Both the position numbers and the translations under genes were made by a program. The notes beneath the pieces were generated by a model. It did not search any database, was not told where the DNA came from, and saw only the letters and a program-made list of their open reading frames with translations. This document shows positions 1 through 12,532 of a stretch of 64,000 bases of DNA, in pieces (within the stretch, counting starts at the first letter, position 1; the number at the start of each line of letters is the position of its first letter). Origin of the DNA: Cryphonectria parasitica EP155 (lineage: Eukaryota; Ascomycota; Sordariomycetes; Diaporthales; Cryphonectriaceae); NCBI RefSeq assembly GCF_011745365.1, contig NW_024468911.1:1854759-1918758 (forward strand), read 5' to 3'.

Positions 1-22
1 AACACGCTCCTCACCAATGCAG

Positions 23-247
23 ACAACGGTCAGGATTTTACCTGTAGTGAAACCCACTCGCGACCTCCGCACCCGCCTCATGGCTGCCTCCAGTGGCATG
101 GACGAGGCAGAGGCTAGGCACCTCAATCATTTCTACGATCTACTGGATCGCTGTCTGGCTGTGAACCCCGATAAGAGGATCACGCCCTCGGAGGCTCTGC
201 GTCATCCGTTCTTTCAGGAAAAGATTGGTGCGTCCTCACGGCGATGA
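23..247 (+). CDS. prp4: PRP4-type serine/threonine kinase, C-terminal exon (partial)
   Basis: This is the 3' end of a CMGC-family kinase that matches the C-terminus of fungal Prp4, the kinase that phosphorylates tri-snRNP/U5 proteins during spliceosome activation in the nucleus. The frame reads KPTRDLRTRLMAASSGM, then a helical stretch with LLDRCLAVNPDKR, then ITPSEALRHPFF, which is the classic last helix of a CMGC kinase domain, and it stops at 245-247. The catalytic part lies outside the window. I place the exon start after the CAG at 20-22, because positions 1-22 look like an intron end (pyrimidine-rich, ending in AATGCAG) and the family has a KPTRDL motif just after this point. The frame is also open upstream to base 2, so the exon could start earlier. 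The family call is strong, and the exact exon edge is inferred. Confidence 0.85.
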   Translation, partial: TTVRILPVVKPTRDLRTRLMAASSGMDEAEARHLNHFYDLLDRCLAVNPDKRITPSEALRHPFFQEKIGASSRR

Positions 248-1549
248 ATGCGATTGGGGCATTTAGCTAGAGGTGGGTTTTGCATAGCTTCGCGTTGTGG
301 GTTGGTTCAAAATGGAGAGAACACACATTATTATCTTTAGATGCCTCGGGAAGCGAGAAATGTTTGTTGACAATCGGGATTTCTTGGCAGACTTAGAAAC
401 GCAGACAGGAACCCGAATACATGTGTTGATTGGTTCCATACTATGGTGTTGTGCTGAAATGTCATGTCTTGGGAAGATGAATGACTATCTCAGCATATCA
501 ACTGGCGCGACTTGGATCACACATCTCATGTCAAAGCTGTGAACATGCATTCCCATCTCGGCGACGACGAGTCATCCGGACCGACAAGGTGGACTTTCTA
601 TCCTCGTGGTATTCCCCAGTGGAGGTTGTACCACCTGGTCAAATTGGCCGTGGTGCATAACCTGTCCACGGAAACCAACAGCAGGGCTGGAGCAGAGCAA
701 CATAGTTCGTCACGCCGGGGTAGTACCGCAGCGGCAAGTCACTTATGCCTACAGGCAAGCTAACGTCAGAGGAGTCTATTGAGTCAGGCTCTCACAACAA
801 AGCTACGATGACACGCGGAATATTGACCACCCTCTCTCTGGTCCGACGGCTACGAGCAGTCAGTCAACTGACTGGCGGCGTTCACCTTCCTTGATTACGG
901 TGCGCCGGCGTGTGGGAGAGGACCTGTGGCGGGCATAAGTGCACGTCGTGTGATTCCGAAATGGATGTGCGCTGCCGCCTGTGGGTAGGCTCACCATCCA
1001 GCACATTCGGTTCGCATCGGCAGGTGCCCGATCCAACCATGCCAGCAGGTCCTTCAACGATCGGGCGACAACGTGCAGCTGCCAGGAACGGCCGAGATGA
1101 GAGCCAAGATCTGAAAGGCGAGTGAACAGGATGTGCACGTCATGAGGCTGGGAAAGTGTTGATTCCGACTCCGTCATCATCTCTCTTTTTGCCATGGGGT
1201 AGGGGGAGTACTATTGAGCCTCGTGGACCATCATCGTCTGCAAAGGGATCCGCCCGGCTGGAACGCAAACAAAGCTGAGACGCCGCAGCGACGATTGGTC
1301 ACGAGACTGCCAACGTCCGCCCCCCCAGCTCTAAAATCAGCATGTAATCTGCACATTTGCTATTACCAACTACAAAGATCTGGGTCCTTTTTTTCTTCTC
1401 TCTTTTGTTCCCCTACCTCCGTCGTCATCAGTCGACGGATCCGTTGGAATCAGCTTATGGGAAAACTATGCCTCTGTCTGCATAAATATGGAGCACGCTA
1501 TGGACCCGGACCCCATCTCACGGATATCAAGTATAGAAAATGACCAGGT

Positions 1550-1606
1550 ACACACACACAACACGCTCACACACGCTCACACACGCTCACACACACACAC
1601 ACACAC
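1550..1606. repeat. CA microsatellite with three copies of a 10-nt unit
   Basis: A CA-dinucleotide tract is interrupted by three perfect tandem copies of ACACGCTCAC (1561-1590). It is a simple-sequence repeat in non-coding DNA with no associated gene. Confidence 0.9.
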
Positions 1607-3450
1607 CGACCGAAGGAAAACAGCTGGCTAGGTGGTTGGATCGTGTGGAAGTGGCGCGTTGTGTGCCGTTTTACACATGTGTGACCGATTCGAAGATGAG
1701 GCGAAAAAGCTGTCGTTACACGGCTCGGGATGGATTTTCGTTGTCTTTGAAAGACACTTGCACACACCATCGGGACACATGGGACGGAAGGACAAGGAAG
1801 ATATGACGATAGCACCACCACGATGTCTTTGTCGGCCTTTCTCTCGCCAAATGATGCGCAAGAACTCCAGTCTAGCCTCGCGTCACTCCCGCTCCATCAA
1901 CCTTATCCTGCACCAGCGGCAGGCTGTGATCCCCAGTAGAACCGCAAGCTGCCAGGCGGGATGTTGAGCCGCAGACAATGCTCGGTATGCACCCACGGCA
2001 TGGTAGTGCAAAATGAAGGGCCTGCGAGGCTGGGGCACACCACAACGGACGAGATGAGACGGGAGGCACAAAGGGGTAGGAAGGGGGTGACACATCACGA
2101 GACCTGTCCAACGGCATCTCTTCGCTTCACAGCTCGCCTGCAGCGACCGTACTACCAGCGAACAATCCAGCTCCCCACTTGACGGACATTTGACAACAGC
2201 ACACCTGCCTTATTGGTCGGCACTACAACGACGGGGGGTCACAGGTGGAGGACGTAGGCATGTGGTAATTGTGGCTGCTTACCAACGTCTGCAACCGTCG
2301 AACGAAGCTCGGCGAAGCGCAGCAGTGTCTATGAGTAGGCCATTGCGTTTTTCTTTTTCTTCTTGCCTTCATCCTCTCTCTTTCCTTTTGATTCTACGTA
2401 TGACCAAGACACGAGGGAGGCAACGGCCCAGGCTAATAATGGCCCGGAACGCGCGCAAGCGGTTAACAACAGTCAGGTGAGAAGTGACGAGAAAGGAGAG
2501 CGGGACCTAGTTTTCAAAGTGTCATATTGCTATTGCGGCTTGCGTCCGGTTTGAGACAGAGACATGTGGACGAGGCTGGTTCGTCGGTTCCGTTGTGGCC
2601 CTTTCACTTCAGTAGATCTCATTGGTCGCAGGTCGCTAGGGAAGTTATTGAGGGAAAACAAGAGAGGCTGAAAGGTTGCACTTTGTCTCGGGCCCTCTCT
2701 ACACCGCCGCTGAAGGGAGGGGGAACTGCTGGTGCGTGCAGGGCGCCAAGGAAGTGTTCTTTCTTGGACGCCCAAAAGGTCAATGCGCAAGGAATGCGCA
2801 TGAAGGAAGGAGGAAAAAGAACGAAAAAAGTCTAAATGCATGACACGGCGTTCAGTTTATCAGCCGCTTGGGAGCAGCGTCGATCGGAGCTGAGCTGGCC
2901 TGGTGACATGAAGTCATCCAAGCCTTCTGATACGAAGTGAACGCGTCCGTGTCCACGTCTCTATCTGTGTCTCTGCCTCGGTCTCGTCTCCCAAAGCGTC
3001 CGAGGCGGTTTCGCACAGATGAAGTCAAATCACATTTTAGTTTTCTCTCAGACGCCTCATCAATCGGTCGAACTTTTTAGCTGCGCCGGGTAGGGGGACA
3101 GTCCCCCGGGTTACCCGTACCCATGGCGCCATTCAGGTGAGCGTTCATCTTTCTTCCCGCGCTATTACTTTACATACTACTACTATAGACTATGTATGCT
3201 CACTAACACTATACTCCATCCATACACTCTGGTAAGCGCAGGACGCCTCTCCTTACTAGGTGCAGAACTAGTGTCTGCTGGTTCCAACGCTTCACCACGC
3301 TGCCACGCTTGCCAAACCGCTCTAAGCCCATAGCAGCCACCACTACGAGATGGTGGTGTTAACGTTGGCGTGATGGGTCGGCCGCCATCGAGATTCGAGG
3401 CCACGGGAGCCGCTTCACTCGGCCCCCTGGCACTTCATTCCCATTTGAAC

Positions 3451-3457
3451 AGAGAGC

Positions 3458-3489
<32 letters not shown>

Positions 3490-3530
3490 GGCCTGTGCTG
3501 AACGCTTTCGTGCTGCTGCTGCTGCTGCTG
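3451..3530. repeat. GA-rich tract followed by a TGC trinucleotide tract
   Basis: An almost pure AG/GA run covers 3451-3488. A short spacer and then about six to seven TGC units follow at 3511-3530. Both are simple-sequence repeats in the gene-free region. Confidence 0.85.
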
Positions 3531-6500
3531 ATCATGATGAAGATAGCGACGGGCCAGCCCACCCACCAAGCTACGCTACTCCATTTCTCCAGCTCGCAGC
3601 ACGCCGAGCCATTTCTCTTTTTGCTTAGCCTTCCAACCTCCCAGCCAACCAGAGACAAAAAGTGCGGTACTACCATGACCATGAATGCAGCAGAGCGCCA
3701 GAAACCCGCTCGGACCACATCTAAAAATCGATGCTAGGATTCGGGATCATCAGAATCCTTCTGTTCTGAGCTCGGAAACGAAACGCTGCCACGGCACGGG
3801 TTGCTGGTGATGGGTGGAGCCTTGGTTGAAAGGGTTGGTGGACTAGGATAGATGGATGGGTGGGGTGCCTTCTTTTTTTCTCACGAAGGCGCAGCCATGC
3901 AGGAAACCTTTGGGAAGACAATCGAGATTCTCGGGCTCCTACCTCCCCCCACGATCCCGTCCGTCTAGCTTAGTAGAGATGTCACACACTTGACCAGCTC
4001 GGTCGTGATGGCATGACCTCTAAATTGCAGAACTGCGTGATGGTGAGAGAAAAACAGCCCCATGTGCATTTCTTTTTTTTTCTTTTCTTCTTCCCTCCTA
4101 GGTAGTAGTATTGCCTGCGAACGTCAGCAGTGAATATTGTGAGGTCGCTTAATACGATCTATAAGCCCCCCCCCCCGTTCTTCTGTTCCCTGCCACGCCC
4201 AGATGGAGCCCTGGCCTTGACATCATTCCCGCCAACCCGCCCAGCCGCCCTGCGCCTCATCTTGAGAGCTGGAGATCTCACGGGGGGAAAGAGACCCCAC
4301 TGAGGCGACAAAAAGTCGAGCACGGAGCTCTCCAAGATCTGTTCATAGAAATTGTGCATCAAAACATGGAAGGATCTGCTTGTACCACTATACTCTGGAA
4401 CAGGGAGATCGGAATTCCAGCTCTTGTTCCGACACATTGGTTGTCGACTGCCGACTCGACGGAAAAACGAAAGCTCTTCCTACAATACTACTACTATTAT
4501 GGTAAGCAGAACGCCACTGTCTGGTCCTCTGACATGCTGTTCTTTATGCGGCGCCCTACCGCTCACTGCCCTCTGTCTTCTTGATTGGATGGTTCTTGTC
4601 GCTTTCGTTGGCGGCAGTGATGATCAGCAAGGAACGCAAGCAAGGGTGGGCAAAGCAATCAACATTATGCGTTGGAAGCATGAATTTTGGAGGGGGCGGG
4701 GGAGGATAATCATCCCATCCACTTCAAGGGTCTGTTTCAACCTCAAAAATGCGGAGGACCTTTTATATCGATAACAAAGGACCGAGACGCCTAGAACGGG
4801 ACCTCTCCCCCGATTCACGCGCATGGTCAGGACATATGGAGTCCCCCCTCCCTCCCAAAAACAAAGAAGAAGAATAAAGAGAAAAAGAGAAGAAAATCTG
4901 GGTTCCTCGGAATAATAGAACGTCGTTGTGGTAGTATTGGCAACCTCGAATAGAGTGCCTGGCACCTCGTGTCTACAAAGGTCAAGGCTGAGCAGGGTGG
5001 AGCCAGGGTGGCTTGCTGGCCCGTGGGTCTGTCACATATAGTATATAGATCGTTTACTACTATTACTATTACCTTGAATTGTGGAGACATGAAGGGGGGG
5101 GGAGTTGAGGAAAGATAGAGAAAAGAAAGAGGACTCTATGTAAGTATGTAGCGCAGTGCAACAAGAGTCCCGTCTGCGACCGGCCTCCCTTGGCAGGAAG
5201 AGCCGAGTCTCTGTAGCATGACGCAGCGCGGAAAAAGCCAAGACGGGCACCATTGTAGTGCCATGACTATCACCCAGCGCTGCGGGCCTTCCCTGGGGGA
5301 ACACACACGGTCAGTGCGCTGTGAGCAAGGGCCCCGCCGGCGGGACAGAGTACCCTTTGCGTCACAGATCGGTGTCATTTCTGCCTTTTTGTGATGCTCT
5401 GCTGGGGTCGTCAGCATAGAAGAGAGGAAGCAGAGATCCCCCCTCGAGGCATGGTGGGATGGGACCATCAGACGAAGCTCGCCCGAAATTCTGAGGCGCA
5501 ATCCTAACCAACCATCACACCTGCCCTGTAGGGACTGTCTGTCTTGTCCTGTCTGGTGGTCATCTGATGATCGTCTCTTTTTTTACATCCCGGGGGGAGG
5601 GGGAATTTAAACGAAGAAAATGGCCGTGTGCTGTTGTTAGAGAACAGAGGCCCTGGTCCCAGCTCCGCGACGAACCAAGAGCGGAGGTTTAGGGTTCCGA
5701 GTCGTCCGAAGAAAAGTATACCATACTAGTAGTGTCGACGGAAACAGGTGTTGCGATTCTCGTCGCCAACGAACCTTGGTTCTTCGCTGGCTTGAACCCT
5801 CGTTCAAATTTGACTTCATTCAGTAGTGATAACGATCCACCTACACGAGAGCCAGCCAACCGCAGCAGGCTTTGGGCTGTCACACGGGAAAAGACAAAGA
5901 AATTGTAATAGATCCACCCCCGACTTGTTCGGTTCAAAACAGGCAGTTCGAGTTTAAACCATGGCAAGCTCTCTGGCTCACACTCTATCTCAGGGCCCCC
6001 AAGTCGCGAAACAAGTTGCTGCACGATCTTCCTTGTGCGAGGTGTGTGGAAATAGATACAACAATTTGGGGGCCCCGAATCTGTGAAAACCATACTTGGG
6101 GCTTCAAAATTGTTGGCGCGATGTGCGCCCCCCCCCCCCCCCCTCCGCTCAGCGCTCCAGATCGTCAAAACCTCATACGTTGAAAAGCTCGAGCTTCCTT
6201 ACAGAAGCATGATCATCCTTCCTCTTTTTCCTCTTTGCAGCCTGCAAAGCTTCTGCATACAGGTCACGAGGGGGGGGGGGCCGTGAGATTATGCTTTGCG
6301 GTCGCGGCATTGGCGCCGTCTGGCCCCTCCAGGTCCAAGACGTCAGCGGCGGTTGTCGTCTCGTCCTCGAAGGGGTGCAACGACGAATCAGATAGGCCAG
6401 TTTCAGCCCTTCCAGCCTGCTCCATATGGACCTGGGGCAGCGACCTGCCGCCGCTCCAGCGCGACCACTATACGTATAATTTTGCCACTCGATATTGATC

Positions 6501-9500
6501 GTCCCCTTCGTCATCATCGCGGAGAAATTATACGTAGTACGTAGCGCACGCACAGTAAGAACTACTACTGTATGCAATATCATCTTTCGAAACCACTTAT
6601 TGTGACCTGAAGAAATAGGAGTGATTGGCCAGGAGCGATCGGGGAATGATGCGCCCTTTGGAACGTGAAGCTCGTGATTCTGGATCGCCACGAGACCCCA
6701 CCACAGCTGCACTGGCGGATGAGAAAAGAACACTCCAAAAATATTAATGCAGCCCGAAGATGGTCTCGATGATTCCAGATTGGCGGTTGCAATTTCATTA
6801 GTAAATTACAAGGTGGTGTTAGTGGCTTAGCGAATTTAGACTACCACAGCGACTATTGTATGCAAATGAACGGCCTCTGGCGCCCTGAGGGGGTGAGTCG
6901 TGTGAGGTTGCAACGAGGTAATTCCGGACGTAGCCTTCTGAAAACGCACGACCCTCCGAGATTGCGACAACCAGTTCAACCCTCCCCCCTGGGGGCCAAA
7001 TTTTGGTGCAAGAACGCCACAGCAATGTTTGTGGCTGAGAACAGCCCTTCCCCCAAAAACGACACTCATAGTGTGGCTCGACTGCCCTACGAGCTTCATA
7101 ACTGGAGCGGCGGGTCATTAGCACGGGTGTAGTAATGGACCCGTGGAGGAGGAAAGACCCAGATCCCTAGCTCACAGAATGCTCCTTCCTACCCCAATTG
7201 GAAAATAAACAGTGGTTGGGGAAAGAGAGCAAGAAAAAGATGATGGCACTCTTTTCCTCAACACCACCTATCCTGTCAAAATTTCTTTCTTTGGCGAGAT
7301 CAACCATCACAATAACTCACCATTTTTGACCAGCCACCTGGTTCTTTCTCTGCCATTCGCCCTCCCAAGGAAGATTGGGCTATCATCTCCAGATCTCTGA
7401 CCTGTTCTCCACATTTGTTCCCACCAGCGGACGAACTTGCAATGCTGGCAATGCTATATGAGGCGGGGATGCAACCCTCGGACAAATTGCTGGATGCGAC
7501 CCACTCTTCCTCCTCATAGTTCATTGGCCACCCTTACCACACCGTCAGAACCGTGCACCTCTCGTGGCACATCATGAAATAGAAAGGCAACAAGAGTCCT
7601 TGCCGAAAAGAGCGAGAGGTGTGGACGGAGAGGGAGGGGGAGACCATCTCGACAACCTGTGTGGACGCAACGACACCGAGTGGCGGCAGCTTAGTGCTGT
7701 TTTGTCCTGCAGCCTCCTGCAGGCTCTACTGCAGCGCCAAAGAATCCGCTTCATCCAACTGGACGGTATTCTCTTAGCCATCAGTTTCCTCGATTCATTG
7801 ACTCACAGGCTTGTCGAATCGACGAGCTCTCCGTTGGACCCACTCACACCCTTTCGCCGTGACACGAGGCGGTCGTGGCGACCAAGACACGGGGTTGGTG
7901 CCCTTCCCTCTGTGTGCCGGGGTCCCAGTGAGCAAATAGCCCGTCTAATTAAGATGGGCAGACGCATGATTGATTGGCACACCAGCCAGCCGTGCCAGCG
8001 TCACTCGAAACTCCCTCAAGCAGGGGAGGGGGGCCCGCGGCCCTGTTGTGTCCCCACCCATCTTCTTCTTTTCTCGCCTGTCTAGATGTGGGCCCCAGAC
8101 AGTGCCAGCACCCAACACACACCAAGACAGCCTCAGTTCTCGGTCTTCCCCTGCTTCCTCACCCCACCCTTCTCTTTCGGCATCCTGCGGGACTAGGATA
8201 CTCCTGGCCCTTCTTGCTCATCACGAGGCTGCTACGCGAGCATTGGCTGCTTTGGCATCTGGCGCTGGTACTGGTCTGGCGACTCTTTAGCCAAACTTCA
8301 AGAGTCCCCAATATTGTCTGATTGCGATGAATAAGATTGATTGGCGACAGACTACTCCCAGATGACCCACAGCTGTTTTCCAGAACCAGGCCGTTGGACA
8401 CTATCCCAAATTCGGCTCCAGAACCTATTGTGTATGGTACAGGATGTTCCGGAAGCATTATGGTGCACAGGCCGTCCTGCGTCTCTCTCAAGCGACAACA
8501 CCACGAGAACTCCAGCGCGTCGCAGGCAGAAGGACATGGCTACACGTCTCCCATGACCACGCTGTCACGGTCTTCAAAGCCTTAGGGCCCGAGACGCGCG
8601 GGATCCCCGGAGAGCAAGAAGCAGAGAGGCCACTTTTGGCCACTTGTCATCACCAGCCGACGACGGTGGCCTGGGCAACTGGCCACGTCTCTGTCGTCTG
8701 GCCTTCGCTTTCTGTGTCATAACAATTTCATGTCATAACAAATACCCACCCGTTTGGCATGCCGCTTTGATAGCTGTGTCAGCGGTCTGAGATTTTGGGG
8801 CAGAAACAATCATGTCCAACCAATTGTCTCACCGGGGGGGCGAGACCTGGGCTCTGGAGCATTCCCCGAGACCCTCTTTCTCGCCTTGCCTTGCGACAAA
8901 AACAGGAGACCATAGGTCATCTTTTGCCCCGCGCGTCATTCTGTTCTAAACAGCACGGCCAGTTAGCGGCTGCAGCAAAAGCTGACCACACGCGGGCCCC
9001 AGGTTGCAACAGCAGCATTAGTTTAGTGGTAGGCCAGCATGCCAGGGCGACGACTCACCTTGGGGCTTCGTTGCCAAACCAGACCACTAGCAGGGCGGCA
9101 AAGAAGGGCGCATATCAGCTGGTTGTCAAAGAATTAGCCCATTACCCAGTGAGCACAGGCAACCGAGGAGCCCGTCTCAGAGGCCACGAGGCTGCCTCTG
9201 CAACAAACCCGGATGCAGCCCAGAGAGTTGCTCTCTGCGATCGCCACCTTCATGCTCGTGGGGCGGGCCTTGGACGAGAGGGAACGAAGGGACCGTCTGG
9301 GATACATTCCGTTTTCGTGCACAACACATGAGGAACGGGGGGAGGGGGATCTTGCACTTCTGGATTGTTCCTTACCTAAAGAAGATGACGACGCCAGCAC
9401 CCTCCCGGGAGGTACTCCTGGTGCTGTTTGTGCCGATCCCCTGGTGTAGGAATTTTCGGCAAAGACACCACACCTCGTGTGCATAGTACTATTCTAAGTC

Positions 9501-9750
9501 CCCATCATCATGGGTTCACACCCTGACAAGGGGGTGTGGGTCCGAGAGTACCCACCCTGAGCAACATAACAGGCCCCACGCAACACACCCACTCAGCATT
9601 CCTGAAGGACTTTCGTTATGTACGGAGCAGGCCAGGTATCCATGCCGCATGCGACATGGGCCACGCACGGCGGCGAGATGTGGTACGTACCTGCTCTGCC
9701 AAGTACCATTGTACCATGGTTGCTGGCTGTCTGTTCTTGTGTTCTTGCCA

Positions 9751-10248
9751 TGCTCCCCCCCCCCCCAAGAAGCTGGACCAGATATGTATCAGCGAGGCCC
9801 TTCATCTTCAAGTCTTTACGTCCAGCTTTCTCTTGTACGATCCATCTGGACGACTTCCTCGCGCCACCTCATCAACATCCACCTCTCACTGCAAGCAGTT
9901 CTCTCTCTCAAACACACATCGATTTACAGAACTGTCTGCTTCTTTCTTCATTGGACTTGATCTTTCTCCTCTGCACAGGATTGTCGCCTACCGTGGTTCG
10001 CAAGTCGCCTCTACGGACCTTCCATTGGAAACTGGACATACGTTACAGGTTATCGCCAACACCCTCTCCAAGTTTTGGTCTCCACAGGTTTTTCTCTCCT
10101 TCCAGGACCTTAGGATCTATCTCTCTATATGGTTCCATCCCCTTGGATCTGATTTCCTTTTTCTTCTGTTGAGTTTGGTCTTGTCCGAACCGACCCGTTC
10201 ACGACCCACAGGGAAAAGGAAACCATTTCGGACCTCCGACCCGTCAAC
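9751..10248 (+). promoter_or_regulatory. Pyrimidine-rich upstream and leader region of the Ran1-like kinase
   Basis: This stretch begins with a C12 run (9755-9766) and is then strongly CT-rich on the plus strand up to the kinase ATG at 10249. That composition is typical of long 5' leaders of regulated fungal genes. It overlaps upstream open frames that begin with ATG (for example 9618-10172), which could act as uORFs if transcription starts far enough upstream. The transcription start and any leader introns cannot be placed from sequence alone. Confidence 0.5.
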
Positions 10249-12004
10249 ATGAGCTATGCACAACCTACCTACTTTCAAGCATACACTCCCCCCCAAACTC
10301 CGGCCCCTTACTACCAGCCGCCCCAGGTAGCTGCCGCTCCGCTGCAGCCAGGACCATATCAACAGCAACCTTTGACACCTCCTGCATCACCACCACCACC
10401 AACAACAACAACAACACGTTTTAGGCCTGCCGTTCCTGAGGACAGACTGGGTTGTGTCGTGGGTGGAAGGTTCCGTCTGGAAGAGGTTCTCGGAAGTGGT
10501 GCCTATGGTGTCGTCTACACAGCTACTGATGTTATCACAAATACTCAGTATGCTGTGAAGACGCTTCCCAACTTCAACCCCGATGGCTCCCCCTTGGACC
10601 AGCGACAGATTGCCTTTAAGACCAGGGAAATTCGCCTACACTGGATGGCCTCTTCCCACCCCAACGTCGTCTCCATGTTGAAGATCATCGACGACTATGA
10701 TTGCACCTACGTCATTCTGGAGTACTGTCCTGAGGGCGACCTGTTCTACAACATCACGGACTGTGAACGCTACATTGGCGACGATGTCCTGGCCAAGCGG
10801 GTTTTCCTTCAACTCCTGGATGCTGTAGACCATTGCCATAACCTTGAGATTTACCACCGGGACCTGAAACCTGAGAATATCCTCGTGACGGACCAGGGAA
10901 ACACAGTTAAGCTTGCAGACTTCGGGCTTGCAACGTCTTCAAGAGTATCTGAAGATTACGGTTGTGGTTCGACATTTTACATGTCGCCAGGTAAGCTCAC
11001 TCGAAGCAGGCCAAAAAGCGAACGACTGCGACAGTCACCTGCAAACTCGGCCCGAACTCACCACCATCACACCATCACTACTATTCTCCCCCTACCCAAA
11101 GCCAACTAACATCTCACCTCGTTGTACAGAATGCCTAGATCTCTCAGGCCAAAGGGATTCATACTACTGCGCCCCCAATGATGTATGGAGCCTTGGAGTT
11201 ATCCTGGTGAACCTCACTTGCGGAAGGAACCCGTGGAAGCAAGCCTCGTCCGAGGATTCGACCTACCGGGAGTACACACGCAATCCAGAGTTTCTAAAGA
11301 CCATCCTCCCAGTATCTGATGAGCTGAACGACATCTTGGGTACTATCTTTACCCGCGATCCGGCCAAGAGGACCACGCTGCCCATCCTGCGACAAGCCAT
11401 CCTGAGTTGCTCCCAATTCACCAGGCCACCACCATCTCTGTCATCTCATCAACAACCCTCGGCGCAGTTTGTTCCTCAGGACGCCATCCGGGAGGATGCT
11501 GTATGCGAAATGGAGGACTTCCCTGCCTCTCCTGCTTCCGATTCTTCCTCTGATGCGTCCTCTGATTCTGCCTCGGATGTGTACTCGGACTCGTCATCTG
11601 ATGCGTCCGAAGATGATGTCGGTAGCACTTGGGATCTGTCAGCACGCCCCTCCCAACAGTCGAGCTTGGATGGCATGGACTACGATGACCGGGCTGTATG
11701 CAATAACAGCCCTGCCATCCCGCCCCAGCCTGTGCCATCTCAACCATCCGGCCCACTTGATCACCTCCAGCATTTCCCACAACCGGTTCCTGTTCAACAA
11801 CATTGGCCAGTTCCTCAACCCATAGGTCCCATCACACTAGGCCACTGCGCACCACCACCGGTGGTTGGGTTGCCACAGCAGATCTGGGGTATGGTGGGAG
11901 GCATGATGAGGCCGTTCCTCCAGGCATCCCACTCCACAGCCATCCATTACCAGGTGTCTTTGCACTCTCAAGTCTCCATACCGGTTCCTGGTCTAGGTTT
12001 CTAG
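10249..12004 (+). CDS. Ran1/Sks1-like serine/threonine protein kinase
   Basis: Two exons, 10249-10990 and 11130-12004, are joined across a 139 bp intron (GTAAGC donor, CTAAC branch site, TACAG acceptor), giving 538 aa. The N-terminus (residues 1-60) is Pro/Gln/Thr-rich and disordered. The kinase domain then shows the glycine loop GSGAYG (82-87), VAIK-type lysine K104 in YAVKTL, HRDLKPEN (203-210), DFG (224-226) and the SPE motif (246-248), which is rebuilt exactly across the splice junction, followed by NDVWSLGVILVNL. These fit the Ran1/Pat1/Sks1 group of nutrient and meiosis-linked fungal kinases. The tail is long and disordered, with an acidic Ser/Asp repeat (about 11535-11620) and a Pro/Gln-rich end. 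All catalytic residues are present, so an active kinase is expected. The substrates are unknown. The gene is isolated, with about 10 kb of gene-free DNA on each side. Confidence 0.9.
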
Positions 12005-12497
12005 GTGCCAAAACTACTTCACTTCGCCTTGTATCAGTGTTTTGCTCGACTGGTACAGAAGAGTTGCCTCGTTGCAGCGGTATACATATACCATAACGGA
12101 TTTAATTTTTTCTTGGTCGACTGAGGAAGTATTTGAACAAAATGATATAAAAAGGCGTGGCTTGGGGGAATCGAGTGTACAAAGCTTTCATTCTCTGTTT
12201 TGGGTCGGCTCAAGAATTCATTTTGGGGTTTTTTCCTTTTTTTTTTCTTTCAATCTTGTTCAGCATGGAGTTTCAGGATCTCTCGTCGGGAGGAGTTAGG
12301 AAAGGTCGGTTAAGGGAGTCTGCCGGCACAGGAACCATCACCAACAGAACTGGAGGCCATTTGAACTACGAATTTGTTCCGGCGCAAAGGATATGACCAG
12401 GATTCAGTCAGCTATTATGGACCGCGGGACTGGAGGCTGTCCCCCGCTTCCACCCCTCATGGAGGTACATTTTGATCCCAAAACTTGGCCGAGTTTT

Positions 12498-12532
<35 letters not shown>

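Larger units (their letters stand above)
248..9750. other. 9.5 kb stretch without a supportable gene
   Basis: I read all six frames and found only short or low-complexity open frames, the longest about 180 codons. None shows a recognisable domain, conserved motif or convincing exon-intron structure. The sequence is not AT-rich junk. It is mixed-composition DNA with many C/G homopolymers (for example C11 at 4166-4176, C16 at 6128-6143, G11 at 6270-6280), a CA-rich minisatellite, a GA tract and a TGC tract. It lies between the PRP4 stop and the leader of the kinase at 10249. It may hold regulatory DNA or non-coding transcripts, but nothing in the sequence proves that. Confidence 0.6.

Noticed and set aside
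1561..1590. Three perfect 10-nt tandem units, first read as a possible array
   Set aside because: The units are directly adjacent without unique spacers and sit within a CA microsatellite. This is not a CRISPR array, and the host is a eukaryote.
7564..9331. Two 170-180 codon plus-strand frames in the gene-free left region
   Set aside because: Both lack motifs, hydrophobic or charged patterning and exon partners, and one has no ATG start. I regard them as chance frames.
9618..10172. 184-codon ATG frame just before the kinase
   Set aside because: The sequence mirrors the CT-rich leader (Ser/Leu/Pro/Phe-rich) and has no domain. At most it is an upstream ORF of the kinase mRNA.
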